From Halothece sp. PCC 7418 (GTDB taxonomy: Bacteria; Cyanobacteriota; Cyanobacteriia; Cyanobacteriales; Rubidibacteraceae): a stretch of 64,000 bases of DNA. The stretch is from assembly GCF_000317635.1 (NCBI RefSeq), contig NC_019779.1, positions 1,984,001 to 2,048,000 on the forward strand, written 5' to 3'. This document shows positions 24,743-33,378 of this stretch, piece by piece (the first letter of the stretch is position 1; each line of letters opens with the position of its first letter). The notes beneath the pieces are model-generated. The model was given only the letters and a program-made list of their open reading frames with translations. It made no database searches and was not told where the DNA came from. Both the position numbers and the translations under genes were made by a program.

Positions 24743-26823
24743 GGTTCACTCTCGGAATCGGACTGGATTTGGGTGCGCCGTCGTTGTTGAACTTGGTTTT
24801 TTAAGATCTTCAGGCGATAGGGATCGATATCTTTACGCCAACGTAATTGATAGCCTTTCAACTCTGCACCATGTTCTTCTAAACATTTTAACCAGCCTCG
24901 ACGATCGCGAATCGTTTTCAAATCATCCAAAAGTCCCCAGTCTCTCTCTTTTTTCGTCAACCGTGCAAATTTGTCGTAAAGGGGATACTCCGGACTCACC
25001 AGTTTCTCTTTCTGATGGAGGAGCAGGGGATTGGTTTGATCGTATTCGGTGTAATGAACATTGAGATCCCCTAAATTGATTTCCATTTTTGCTTGTAATG
25101 GCGGATGAGGATCGCTGTCAAATTGAGGATAGGACAAGTAAGCAATTTTGGGTTTACCAATATAAAACTGAATGACAGTTACTGCTTCCAAGCGTCCAAT
25201 CGTACGACTAGCACAGGCTTCATAGAGACGCAGTAAAGGGTCAAGTTCCTCTAAGCTGCTAAGATGAACCAGTAAACTTTTACCGAGTTTTAACCCCACT
25301 GCACTCTGTTTAATCTTCTCTTCAATCACGGCTTGGTCGCCAAGAGTAAACAGCATCGCTTCTGCTTCCGCACAAGCGTGTTTAAACGTTCCAAACAGCC
25401 CTTTGATATCTTGCTGAATCGTGGGGGAAAAATCTTTCAGTTTCGGACGATGGGTGAGTAATGCTGTGGCTAAATATAACTTTAACTCTTCTGTCCGTTG
25501 TTGCGCGATCGCGTTCCAGTCTTCTTGGTTCGTTGCTTGTAAAATCACGCGAAAGGCTCTCCGTAACCCTCCCAGTTCGGCTTTGATTTGAGGTTCTTCT
25601 GCTAATTCTCCTTTGGCGGGTAAGCGTCCCCGTTCTGTCATAAAATCCATCAACGGGGTTAATAAGACTTGATAGTCTTCAAAGCGACGCACTCGCTGTC
25701 GTAAACGGGGAGTGGTGGCGTGAGAACGAAACTGACTGGCACGGAAGGTTTCCGCTTGCGTTTGATCTCGAAACACCAGATAGATCCCTAAACCAATGGG
25801 AACCGCATCCACCTCTAACACTTGATCGATATAGGCTTTCAGTTCTTCCTGTTCGTAGTATTTTTGAAAGGTATGGCGACGGGTAATGATGCCATCGCCA
25901 TACGCCACTTGTCCCTTTGCGGAATCATTAATTAAGACTTGCGCCGAAACAATCAACACTTTCCGTGTTAACTGCCAAGCGCTTAAAAGGGCTTCCCGTC
26001 GTTCTTGAGTATCTTCAATAACGTTAATGACATATCCCAAGTTGACAATATCGGCTTCCACTAAAGGGGTGTTGGGACAGTAGTAGGGATCCCAACCCTG
26101 ACTGTTATATCCTTGTTCCTGAATCCGTTGAAGATCTCCCCCGTGTCCGCAGCCGTAGTCGAAAAAGGTTGTTTCTGCCGTGAAAAGCTCCGCTTCCAGA
26201 GCAACCCGCACTGGACGGGACAGTTGATGACGAACGATCGCTGCTTTGTGGCGTTCGATTTTTGGTTTCTTGGCAGGGGGTGGGGTGTCATGACAAATCA
26301 CTTGATGATCATTGATTTCCACCGCGCGATCGCGCAATCGTTGTTCCCACTCCCGTTTTGTGCCAATATAACGCGCCTGACTCAGTAGCCCCAATTCCAT
26401 TTCCTGTTGAGTCAATTGCACAAATTCTTGATAACGGGGATAATCAGGAGTCACAAAGGCTTCTTTCCGATGCAAAATCGGAGGATTCGTTGCTTCATGG
26501 TAGCTGCGATAACTCACCTCTAAGGTTCGTAAGTCCACTTGCAAACTTGCTTGTAGCGGGGGATGGGCTTCATGATCAAAGGTGGGATAAAACAGGTAAG
26601 ACACCTTGGGATCGGTGCAGTTAAACTTAATCAGGGTTGCTTTAACAATATCTTGAGCAACCGATGTCCGAGCTTTTTGCTCGTAGGCTTGTAGCTGTGG
26701 CGGAAGAACAGATAAGGCACTGAGATGAACATAGAAAGCATTGGGAAGATGTTTTCCCACCGGACTTTCTTGAGACCCTTGTACAATCTCATTTACCCAA
26801 GTTACCCGATCCAGTTGAGTCAT
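24739..26823 (-). CDS. DNA phosphorothioation-associated putative methyltransferase, with duplicated flanking domain
   Basis: 694 aa. The central part (about 190-370) matches the dnd-associated putative methyltransferase family: IERHKAAIVRHQLSRPVRVA, SAM loop FFDYGCGHGGDLQRIQEQGY, GWDPYYCPNTPLVEADIV, NLGYVINVIEDTQERREALL and LIVSAQVL. Both ends carry the same domain: residues about 25-170 and about 512-650 align over SYLFYPTFDHEAHPPLQA versus AYLSYPQFDSDPHPPLQA and NPPILHRKEAFVTPDYPRY versus NPLLLHQKEKLVSPEYPLY. No dndA-E, dptFGH or pbe genes are in the window, so this is a stand-alone copy. Whether it modifies DNA is unknown. Start ATG at 26821-26823. Confidence 0.82.
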   Translation of the reverse strand: MTQLDRVTWVNEIVQGSQESPVGKHLPNAFYVHLSALSVLPPQLQAYEQKARTSVAQDIVKATLIKFNCTDPKVSYLFYPTFDHEAHPPLQASLQVDLRTLEVSYRSYHEATNPPILHRKEAFVTPDYPRYQEFVQLTQQEMELGLLSQARYIGTKREWEQRLRDRAVEINDHQVICHDTPPPAKKPKIERHKAAIVRHQLSRPVRVALEAELFTAETTFFDYGCGHGGDLQRIQEQGYNSQGWDPYYCPNTPLVEADIVNLGYVINVIEDTQERREALLSAWQLTRKVLIVSAQVLINDSAKGQVAYGDGIITRRHTFQKYYEQEELKAYIDQVLEVDAVPIGLGIYLVFRDQTQAETFRASQFRSHATTPRLRQRVRRFEDYQVLLTPLMDFMTERGRLPAKGELAEEPQIKAELGGLRRAFRVILQATNQEDWNAIAQQRTEELKLYLATALLTHRPKLKDFSPTIQQDIKGLFGTFKHACAEAEAMLFTLGDQAVIEEKIKQSAVGLKLGKSLLVHLSSLEELDPLLRLYEACASRTIGRLEAVTVIQFYIGKPKIAYLSYPQFDSDPHPPLQAKMEINLGDLNVHYTEYDQTNPLLLHQKEKLVSPEYPLYDKFARLTKKERDWGLLDDLKTIRDRRGWLKCLEEHGAELKGYQLRWRKDIDPYRLKILKNQVQQRRRTQIQSDSESEP

Positions 26824-27373
26824 CTGCTACGACACACGCTAAGAAGAATTTAAAAACCTCCTTCTAGGAGGGTAACATGATCCGAGACGATCAAAAGCTG
26901 CTATTCTCTAATTTAGATTTCTCTACAGTTTTACCAAACCCATTCTTTCCTTGTTTTGTCAACCCCTGTTCATAATATTTTATAATTAGCAACAAAAATA
27001 CATACGACTTGTCCTCAAAAAACTTGACAAAACTAGGCGGGAAGCCACGCCAGACTAGGAAATCCACTGATTAAAATTAATTTAGACAAAAAACTCCCTT
27101 TGGATTTTTATTTCCTTAAGCATAGCGGAAACCGCGTCATCTCGTCAAGAACCTACCCTCAGATCAGTTTGTTAAGATTCATGAAGCGAGTCTTTTGATA
27201 GAAAAAACAAATAAAAAGGAACAATAACATTGAAATAGCTTATCTAGCCTTGACAAAATACCATCACTTCAACTTACTTTCTGTCTGGTGTCATTGATAA
27301 AATTTCTAAAATGGGTCTAAGACTTGTTTTTTTGATTTAAACTAAACCCTAATGTTGATCAGCCAAAAAAATA
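26824..27373. other. Long intergenic region between divergent genes
   Basis: 550 bp upstream of both the methyltransferase and the first DUF2207 gene. It contains CCTCC / GGAGG arms (26857-26871), a possible 32-codon ORF (26877-26975) and AT-rich DNA with promoter-like character near 27300-27370. No RNA gene is recognised. Confidence 0.5.
26877..26975 (+). CDS. Possible 32-aa small protein
   Basis: The only support is a perfect Shine-Dalgarno AGGAGG at 26866-26871, 5 bp before the ATG, followed by 32 codons (MIRDDQKLLFSNLDF..., ending NPCS). The SD is one arm of the palindrome CCTCCTTCTAGGAGG, so it may be only a hairpin. No family recognised. Confidence 0.2.
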   Translation: MIRDDQKLLFSNLDFSTVLPNPFFPCFVNPCS

Positions 27374-27382
27374 TTGCAACTG

Positions 27383-28429
27383 ATGGGTTTTCAATCTTCT
27401 CTTCCTCTTCTTGAACGCCAAAATAAACTCTTTTCTTGGTTCTGGCCAGGTTTATTATTACTGTTGACTTCTGTTCTAATCATCGCCATTGATAGCTCTC
27501 ACCCTAGTTATGCACAAGACAATTCTTCCGCAGCCAAAGAACGCATTCTCAGTTATCAAAGCGAAATTTTAGTAAATGAGGATGCAAGTTTGCGCGTTGC
27601 TGAAACCATTACTGTCCAAGCAACGGGAGATGAAATTCAACGTGGGATTTATCGCGATTTTCCACTGGATGCTCCCTTTCGTCCTGGAAAAGTTTCCTTT
27701 GAAGTGATTGATGTATTGCGGAATGGCGAATCCACCTATTACTGGGTAGAAGAGCGAGGAGATGAAAAACGCATCAATATTTATCGCGAAAATGTAGAAC
27801 TTGATCCAGGAACTTATACTTTCACCATTCAATACACAACGGATCGACAACTAGATTTTTCTAACCCAAAAACGGATCGCTTGTATTGGAATGTCACTGG
27901 ACAAAACTGGAGTTTTCCCATCGATCAAGTCCGAGCAAAAGTCTTATTACCTGATGAGATTCCTGATGAGAGTTTACAGTTAAAAGCCTTTACAGGAAGA
28001 GAAGGGGAAAAAGGTCAAAGTTATGAAGCTCAACGGGATGCTGGTGGGAATCCAACTTTTGTTACGACTCGCCCTTTGCAAGTAAGAGAAGGCTTAAGTG
28101 TGATTGTTGAATTTCCAAAAGGTTATGTGGAACGTCCTGGCTTTTTTGAAAGGACATTGATTGCCATTTCTGCCTTTTTCCTCAATTTAATGCAAGGGCT
28201 CATGCCTCTGCTACCTATCTTATTTATCGTCGGTATTTTCTTGATTCCTTTTCTCCTCGGTGCTCTTTCTGATGGTCGTCCCAAAGGTCGTCGTCGTTTC
28301 ACGAGTCGTGGCGGTAGTGGCGGTATTGGTGGCTGTGGCGGTGGTGCAGGTGGCGGTGGCGGTGCAGGTGGCGGTGGCGGTGGCGGTGCAGGTGGCGGTG
28401 GCGGTGGCGGTGGCGGGGGTGGCGCTTAA
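27383..28429 (+). CDS. DUF2207 membrane protein with glycine-rich tail
   Basis: 348 aa from ATG 27383 (TTG 27374 also in frame). N-terminal hydrophobic segment (LLLLTSVLIIAIDSS), a DUF2207-type extracytoplasmic domain (ERILSYQSEILVNEDASLRV, GIYRDFPL, YTIQYTTDRQLDF-like core, DRLYWNVTGQNWSFPIDQVR), a C-terminal membrane segment (LMPLLPILFIVGIFLIPFLL), then a short basic stretch and about 40 residues that are almost only Gly with some Ala and one Cys. Gly-rich ends are common in this family. The cytoplasmic domain seen in many members is missing. Function unknown. A paralogue follows directly downstream. Confidence 0.85.
   Translation: MGFQSSLPLLERQNKLFSWFWPGLLLLLTSVLIIAIDSSHPSYAQDNSSAAKERILSYQSEILVNEDASLRVAETITVQATGDEIQRGIYRDFPLDAPFRPGKVSFEVIDVLRNGESTYYWVEERGDEKRINIYRENVELDPGTYTFTIQYTTDRQLDFSNPKTDRLYWNVTGQNWSFPIDQVRAKVLLPDEIPDESLQLKAFTGREGEKGQSYEAQRDAGGNPTFVTTRPLQVREGLSVIVEFPKGYVERPGFFERTLIAISAFFLNLMQGLMPLLPILFIVGIFLIPFLLGALSDGRPKGRRRFTSRGGSGGIGGCGGGAGGGGGAGGGGGGGAGGGGGGGGGGGA
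28308..28428 (+). repeat. GGTGGC microsatellite encoding the poly-Gly tail
   Basis: Imperfect repeats of GGTGGCGGT and GGTGCAGGT for about 120 bp up to the stop codon. Being made of GGN triplets, it can change length in frame. In-frame length variation between strains is likely. Confidence 0.85.
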
Positions 28430-28529
28430 AACTCCCTCATGTTAAAGGACAAGAAAAAACAATCCAACTTGTTTCTAAAATTAGCGCGATCGCGCTCCTA
28501 ATTACCGCACAAAATTGATTGAGGACTGC

Positions 28530-28566
28530 TATAGCAATCCCATAAGAATTGTCAATTAATCCCCCC
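28530..28566 (+). repeat. Dispersed 37-bp element, copy 1
   Basis: Begins TATAGCAATCCCATAAGAAT and ends in ATCCCCCC. An identical sequence occurs in the other orientation at 45352-45388. Located between the two DUF2207 genes. Probably an end of a small non-autonomous repeat. Confidence 0.85.
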
Positions 28567-28618
28567 CTTCGTAACGGGCTATCTAGCAGAAACCAACCAG
28601 TAAACCTCCTAGTCTAAA

Positions 28619-29491
28619 ATGTACTTTCTCTCTTTTCTGCGAACTTCCTTATTCCGACTATTCTTATTTTTATTAGCAACAGTTGCGATCATTTTTTTGA
28701 TTAATACAAACGGATTACAGCCCAGCCAAGCTCAGTCTGATGAATCTTCTCCTGCCCCAGATCGGATCTTGACTTATAATAGTGAAATTCTGGTTAACCG
28801 AGATGCGAGTTTGCGTGTTGCAGAAATGATTACCGTTAAAGGAACTGCGCCTGAAATCAAATCAGGAATTAATCGAGAATTTTCCTTAGATATTCCCTTT
28901 CAATCTAAGCCAGCATCTTTCCGAGTAATTGATGTTTTATATAATGGCAAATCAGTTAATTTTTCGATGAAAACAGAAGGAGATAAAAAGCACATTAATA
29001 TCGATCATCAGGTAATGAAAAGTCCTTCTGATACCGACAGTTATACAATTCAATATCAAACCGATCACTGGATTGATTTCTCCGATGAAGATACCGATCA
29101 ATTGTATTGGAATGTAACGGGACAAGGATGGAGTATTCCCATTGATCAAGTACGGGCAAAAGTTTTGTTACCCGATTCAATTCCTGAAGATCAGTTAAGT
29201 GTCAAGGCTTTAGTTGGCAAAAAAGATCAAAGTTATGAGTGGAAGCTCGATGCTGGAAAAAATCCCACGTTTGTTACGACTCGTCCTTTGCAAGCCAACG
29301 AAGGATTCAAGATTATCGTTGCATTTCCAAAAGGTTATTTAGAACCGACTCAGTCTCAATCAGATCAATCTTTAGAAAGGAGAAACTCCAACTTTTTAGA
29401 AGTATTAATCTATCTCGCTTTCCTATTTCTTATAGTTATCCTAATGCCACTTTTATTTTGGTATGGTCGTCCCAGTAACTTTTTTGATTAA
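28619..29491 (+). CDS. DUF2207 membrane protein, paralogue without glycine tail
   Basis: 290 aa. N-terminal membrane segment (LFLLATVAIIFLINTNGL), DUF2207 domain closely matching the upstream gene (RILTYNSEILVNRDASLRVA, DQLYWNVTGQGWSIPIDQVR, NPTFVTTRPLQANEGFKIIV), and one C-terminal membrane segment (LEVLIYLAFLFLIVILMPLL) followed by only a dozen residues. It is clearly a tandem duplicate of the preceding gene that lacks the Gly-rich tail or has lost it. It ends 1 bp before the convergent DUF4189 gene. Function unknown. Confidence 0.83.
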   Translation: MYFLSFLRTSLFRLFLFLLATVAIIFLINTNGLQPSQAQSDESSPAPDRILTYNSEILVNRDASLRVAEMITVKGTAPEIKSGINREFSLDIPFQSKPASFRVIDVLYNGKSVNFSMKTEGDKKHINIDHQVMKSPSDTDSYTIQYQTDHWIDFSDEDTDQLYWNVTGQGWSIPIDQVRAKVLLPDSIPEDQLSVKALVGKKDQSYEWKLDAGKNPTFVTTRPLQANEGFKIIVAFPKGYLEPTQSQSDQSLERRNSNFLEVLIYLAFLFLIVILMPLLFWYGRPSNFFD

Positions 29492-29492
29492 T

Positions 29493-29891
29493 TCAGCGAT
29501 CAGAACAAACAGAAGTCAAGATTGTACAATTTCTCCCGTATTGAGAACAGATTTGCAGGGCATTCCGTTCTGCTGCAACGATACTATTTCCCCAGTCACC
29601 GCCGTAACCATTATTCGGGGTGGTCGCAAGTGCGCCACAGGCATCGCGAAACCAAGTCACTACGGTACAATCATTTTGTGCTGATCGCGACTGACATTCT
29701 CTTAAAGCCCTTGTTTCGGCTTGTTGACGACTGGAATAGTTCCAAGAACGACCATAAACATCAGAACTGGACGAATACGCGATCGCGCCATAATTGGATT
29801 GACTCTGAGCCAGATCCTCTTCTGAACAGCGAGCGGAAGCACTGATGAATAGAGAGCTTGCAGTAATCATCAGCAATAATAAGCGATTCAT
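29493..29891 (-). CDS. Secreted DUF4189 protein
   Basis: 132 aa. Signal peptide (MNRLLLLMITASSLFISASA), then a DUF4189-type domain: YGAIAYSSSSDVYGRSW, RALRECQSRSAQNDCTVV, FRDACGALATT and ALQICSQYGRNCTILTSVCS. Several cysteines suggest disulfides in the periplasm or outside the cell. The ribosome site GAGGAG lies 8 bases before the ATG. Function of the domain unknown. Confidence 0.85.
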   Translation of the reverse strand: MNRLLLLMITASSLFISASARCSEEDLAQSQSNYGAIAYSSSSDVYGRSWNYSSRQQAETRALRECQSRSAQNDCTVVTWFRDACGALATTPNNGYGGDWGNSIVAAERNALQICSQYGRNCTILTSVCSDR

Positions 29892-29951
29892 TTTCTTGGC
29901 TCCTCACCAGCGAACAAAGTTACTGAAATCATATCACTTTTCCAATCTCGG

Positions 29952-31136
29952 TTAAACTTTTTCCTGAGGCGGTGGCACTAATTTTCCTTTCCTCAAGGTA
30001 ACTTCAATATTGTCCAAGGGAGCTAAATCGGCTTGTGGGAGGGGAGAATAGAGTTGATTAAGGGGAAGTTCTTCTTTTTCTAGGAACGTAAACGCTTGAC
30101 GAAACTCCCGAGGCGAAACCTCTAAGGGCGCTTGAAAATGACAGGGAATCAGTCGTTCAAAATGCCAACTCACCAGCAGATTTGCCCATGTAATCGTTTC
30201 TTGAGGCGCACGGTTCAGAATCAGTTTTTGGAGGATAGGCGCGACTAACAGCCGTCCATTTCCTTGTAGTTTCTCAAAGGACTCTTTCCAGTGGGGTCGC
30301 CAACGGAAGGGATAAAATCCAAAATAGGCTTTTTTCGAGCGGTCTGGGGCTTGTTGGGCTTCTTGCCAAGTGTCCCCCCATTCCAGCACCTCTAACGCAT
30401 CAGGCTGAAAATAGTTCGCAAACAAACAAATCCGTTGCCAGCCTTTTTCTCGCATGGCTGGGGTATCTTCCACTGCTTCCACACTATTGTCTCTGGCATG
30501 AAATAGTAAAGGATAGGGATCAAGCTCGACGCTTTCGGGAGGGGTTTTTGGGATTGAAATGACACTATCTGTCAGCAGTGCAGTGCGAGAGGGCTTATGG
30601 AAAAGGGCGACTTCTCCAAATGAGCCTAAACCCAGTTTAATTGGACCTAAAATCGCATAATCAAAGGTTTCCCCAAAGGGATTATATTTGTAGGGAGATG
30701 ACAGAAAATGCGTCCGTTTCCGAGGAAACCCCAGCCAACTCAACGGGAGATTAACAGGAAAACTCCATTGCTGTGGGGCAATATAAACGTGAGCATCAGG
30801 GAACTTCCGCGCAAAAGGACCGACAAAGACTTTATGTTCTAATCCTGAAATCGTGGGAAGAACAATCTGTTTGACGACCCCATGTTCCGCTTCCAATTCT
30901 CGCATCAAGCGGATACATTCTGGCGTTGGTGCAATGGGCGCGTAAACTAATAATCCCCCTGTTTCTAAGCGTACCACTGTCATCCGAATCGGAACGACCA
31001 CATAGAAAATGCCCTGCACTTGGTCGAATGTCCAGATCGTGTTTTTCAGGACTTCTCGACGCAGGGTACGCCGTTTTCCATAAGGATAGATGGGGAGAAG
31101 GGGCCAATATTGCCAGCGAAAGTCACGTTGCGTCAT
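29952..31136 (-). CDS. DUF4336 protein (metallo-hydrolase-like)
   Basis: 394 aa. DUF4336-type domain: IWTFDQVQGIFYVVVPIRMT, LVYAPIAPTPECIRLMRELE, IVLPTISGLEHKVFVGPFAR, FPDAHVYIAPQQWSFPVNLP. These proteins look like degenerate relatives of the metallo-beta-lactamase fold; the His-rich metal motif is not conserved here. The start ATG directly follows the stop of the ABC1-kinase gene (TAAATG), with its ribosome site GAAGAG inside that gene, so translation is coupled. The pairing with an ABC1 kinase may mean a shared role in membrane or quinone metabolism, but that is a guess. Confidence 0.82.
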   Translation of the reverse strand: MTQRDFRWQYWPLLPIYPYGKRRTLRREVLKNTIWTFDQVQGIFYVVVPIRMTVVRLETGGLLVYAPIAPTPECIRLMRELEAEHGVVKQIVLPTISGLEHKVFVGPFARKFPDAHVYIAPQQWSFPVNLPLSWLGFPRKRTHFLSSPYKYNPFGETFDYAILGPIKLGLGSFGEVALFHKPSRTALLTDSVISIPKTPPESVELDPYPLLFHARDNSVEAVEDTPAMREKGWQRICLFANYFQPDALEVLEWGDTWQEAQQAPDRSKKAYFGFYPFRWRPHWKESFEKLQGNGRLLVAPILQKLILNRAPQETITWANLLVSWHFERLIPCHFQAPLEVSPREFRQAFTFLEKEELPLNQLYSPLPQADLAPLDNIEVTLRKGKLVPPPQEKV

Positions 31137-33143
31137 TTATCTCTTCGATGCAGAGGGAAGGGAGGGAGTAGCCTGATGACCATTATTGCTGTGATGGGGT
31201 TGGTCTTGCAAAGCGATATTACGGATAAACCGCGCGATCGCTTTTTCGGTTAGTTTACCCACAATCTGCTGTCCCATGTGTTGAGTTTCAGGTTTGGATA
31301 AAACTTTGGGAACAAGAGGAACAATCCGCATCGGGTCAAAACCAGGAGTCTCTTGTAGGATTTGTATAATATTTTGGATATGTTCAAGATTTTCATTATT
31401 GTTCCCAAGCTGAGGTGGGGTTTCATTCACCGCTAAACCGACTCGTTCCCGCACTGAAGCAGAAATATTATAGAAGCTGCGTTGTCCATAAACATCAATC
31501 GCTTTGACTAACTCATCCACGAGGCGTTCCCGAATAAATGCACCCCGTTCAGAGAAAAGAAAGTCTAGGGCTTGGTCTAAGACTTTTTCAAAGTCATAAT
31601 CTTGAGAGTTACGAGCATTCCGCAGTAAGTTTTCTAAACGATTCCAACGGAAACGCCCTTCTCTGAAGAGTAAATCTTTCAAAGATTCTCTTAACTCTGG
31701 TGCAGGATCAATCAGCAGTCGTTTGGCGACGTAGGGATAGGCTTTACTGAGAACCTTAAAGTTGGGGTCAATGCCGATCGCGATTCCTTCTAAAGTCACC
31801 AAAGAACGAATAATTAACGCATAATAAGCGGGAACTTGGAAGGGAAACTCATACATCACTTCTGACATCTGATCGGTAATGCTTTTGAAGTTGAGTTCAG
31901 CAACACTCGCCCCTAAAGCATTTTGAAAGACACTGGCTAAAGCGGGAATAATCGGACGTAAATCAGTATCTTCAGAGAGAAATTCTAATTGTACATAGTC
32001 ATGGGCGAGGGATTCAAAGTCACGATTGACTAAGTGAACAACCGCTTGAATCAGTCCATAACGCTGATAGGGTTTAATCTCGCTCATCATGCCAAAATCA
32101 AGATAAGCTAAACGCCCATCTGACATCGCAAGCAAGTTTCCAGGATGCGGATCAGCATGGAAGAAGCCACTTTCTAAAAGCTGACGCAGAGAACATTCAA
32201 CCCCAATTTCAACCAAGCGCGTCGCCTCAATTCCAGCCTCTTGAATCGCTTGGACATTGGTTAACTTAATCCCAGCGATCCACTCCATTGTCAATACCCG
32301 ACGACCCGTGTACTCCCAATAGATTTTAGGAATATAAATCTCTTGGATATAGCCATAAAGTTCTTTGAATCGTTCCGCATTATAGCCTTCATAAGCGTAG
32401 TTCATTTCCTCAAAAATGCGGTTGGCGAACTCATCCATAATCGCCACTAAGTCACTACGAATGCGCTTGATATGATTGGTGGCGAAAAACGCGACTTTCC
32501 GCAGGATGTAGAGGTCAATGGTGATACGACGAAGTAAGTCGGGACGTTGGACTTTAATCGCCACTTCTTCCCCTGTTTTTAGTTTTCCTTTATAGACTTG
32601 TCCCAGAGACGCTGCTGCAACAGGATGATCGGAAATTTCAGCGTAGATTTCATGGGGATCGCTTCCGAGTTCATCTTCAATGAAGTGATACGCAATAGAA
32701 TTATCGAAAGGGGGAAGTTGGTCTTGCAGTTGTGCTAGTTCTTCCAGGTAGATCGGGGGGACTAAATCGGGGCGGGTGGAGAGGGCTTGTCCAATTTTAA
32801 TGTAAGTTGGTCCCAATTCTGTGAGAATTTCTCGAAGCTCGATCGCGCGTTTTTGTTCGTTTTTTGCAATTCGTCCTGTCAGTTTGTCAAACAGCAACCT
32901 GACACCAAACGCAGTCCCAGGAAAAATCAGTGCAATCAGTCGTCTGAATACCGACAAAGGACGATTGCGATAGTAGTTATTAATTCTTTCTGGATCATAA
33001 CGCCACTCGTCATCGCCTAAAGTAGGGTGTAGGGGCTGGGTTGATGACTCCACTGTGATTGTTTCCTTGGGGATACGGGGGTTACTGGCTTGATCCGAAT
33101 GGTTTTGGGATGCACTGGAAGCAGAAACGGTTTGTTGAGTCAT
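31137..33143 (-). CDS. ABC1/AarF (UbiB family) atypical kinase
   Basis: 668 aa. Atypical protein-kinase-like ATPase of the ABC1/UbiB/ADCK family, linked in other organisms to quinone synthesis and lipid homeostasis and in plastids to plastoglobules. Signature motifs: KxGQ in TYIKIGQALSTRPDLVPP, an Ala-rich loop AAASLGQVYKG, invariant Lys in VAIKVQRPDL, FHADPHPGNLLAM and YLDFGMMSE. The first 60 residues are a disordered polar extension. The C-terminal 250 residues are helical with a few hydrophobic stretches. Cyanobacteria have several paralogues and the sequence alone does not tell which this is. First gene of a two-gene unit with DUF4336. Confidence 0.93.
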   Translation of the reverse strand: MTQQTVSASSASQNHSDQASNPRIPKETITVESSTQPLHPTLGDDEWRYDPERINNYYRNRPLSVFRRLIALIFPGTAFGVRLLFDKLTGRIAKNEQKRAIELREILTELGPTYIKIGQALSTRPDLVPPIYLEELAQLQDQLPPFDNSIAYHFIEDELGSDPHEIYAEISDHPVAAASLGQVYKGKLKTGEEVAIKVQRPDLLRRITIDLYILRKVAFFATNHIKRIRSDLVAIMDEFANRIFEEMNYAYEGYNAERFKELYGYIQEIYIPKIYWEYTGRRVLTMEWIAGIKLTNVQAIQEAGIEATRLVEIGVECSLRQLLESGFFHADPHPGNLLAMSDGRLAYLDFGMMSEIKPYQRYGLIQAVVHLVNRDFESLAHDYVQLEFLSEDTDLRPIIPALASVFQNALGASVAELNFKSITDQMSEVMYEFPFQVPAYYALIIRSLVTLEGIAIGIDPNFKVLSKAYPYVAKRLLIDPAPELRESLKDLLFREGRFRWNRLENLLRNARNSQDYDFEKVLDQALDFLFSERGAFIRERLVDELVKAIDVYGQRSFYNISASVRERVGLAVNETPPQLGNNNENLEHIQNIIQILQETPGFDPMRIVPLVPKVLSKPETQHMGQQIVGKLTEKAIARFIRNIALQDQPHHSNNGHQATPSLPSASKR

Positions 33144-33378
33144 AAATTTTTAGACCGACCGACGTGACGTTGTTAAGTATTGTAACAAGATTTGGGGCAA
33201 GAGAAGAAGCGCGATCGCTCTTTCCTGAGGAAGATTCTGGTATCAGTGACCAAAGAACTAAAGAACAAAGAACGAATAACTAAATGTATATAGCCAGTAT
33301 GAATCAATTCTAATAAAATTGAGTCTGCTATGCTAAAAGGTTACAAATGAGAGCGGTAAAAGGGGGAATCAATCGGTT

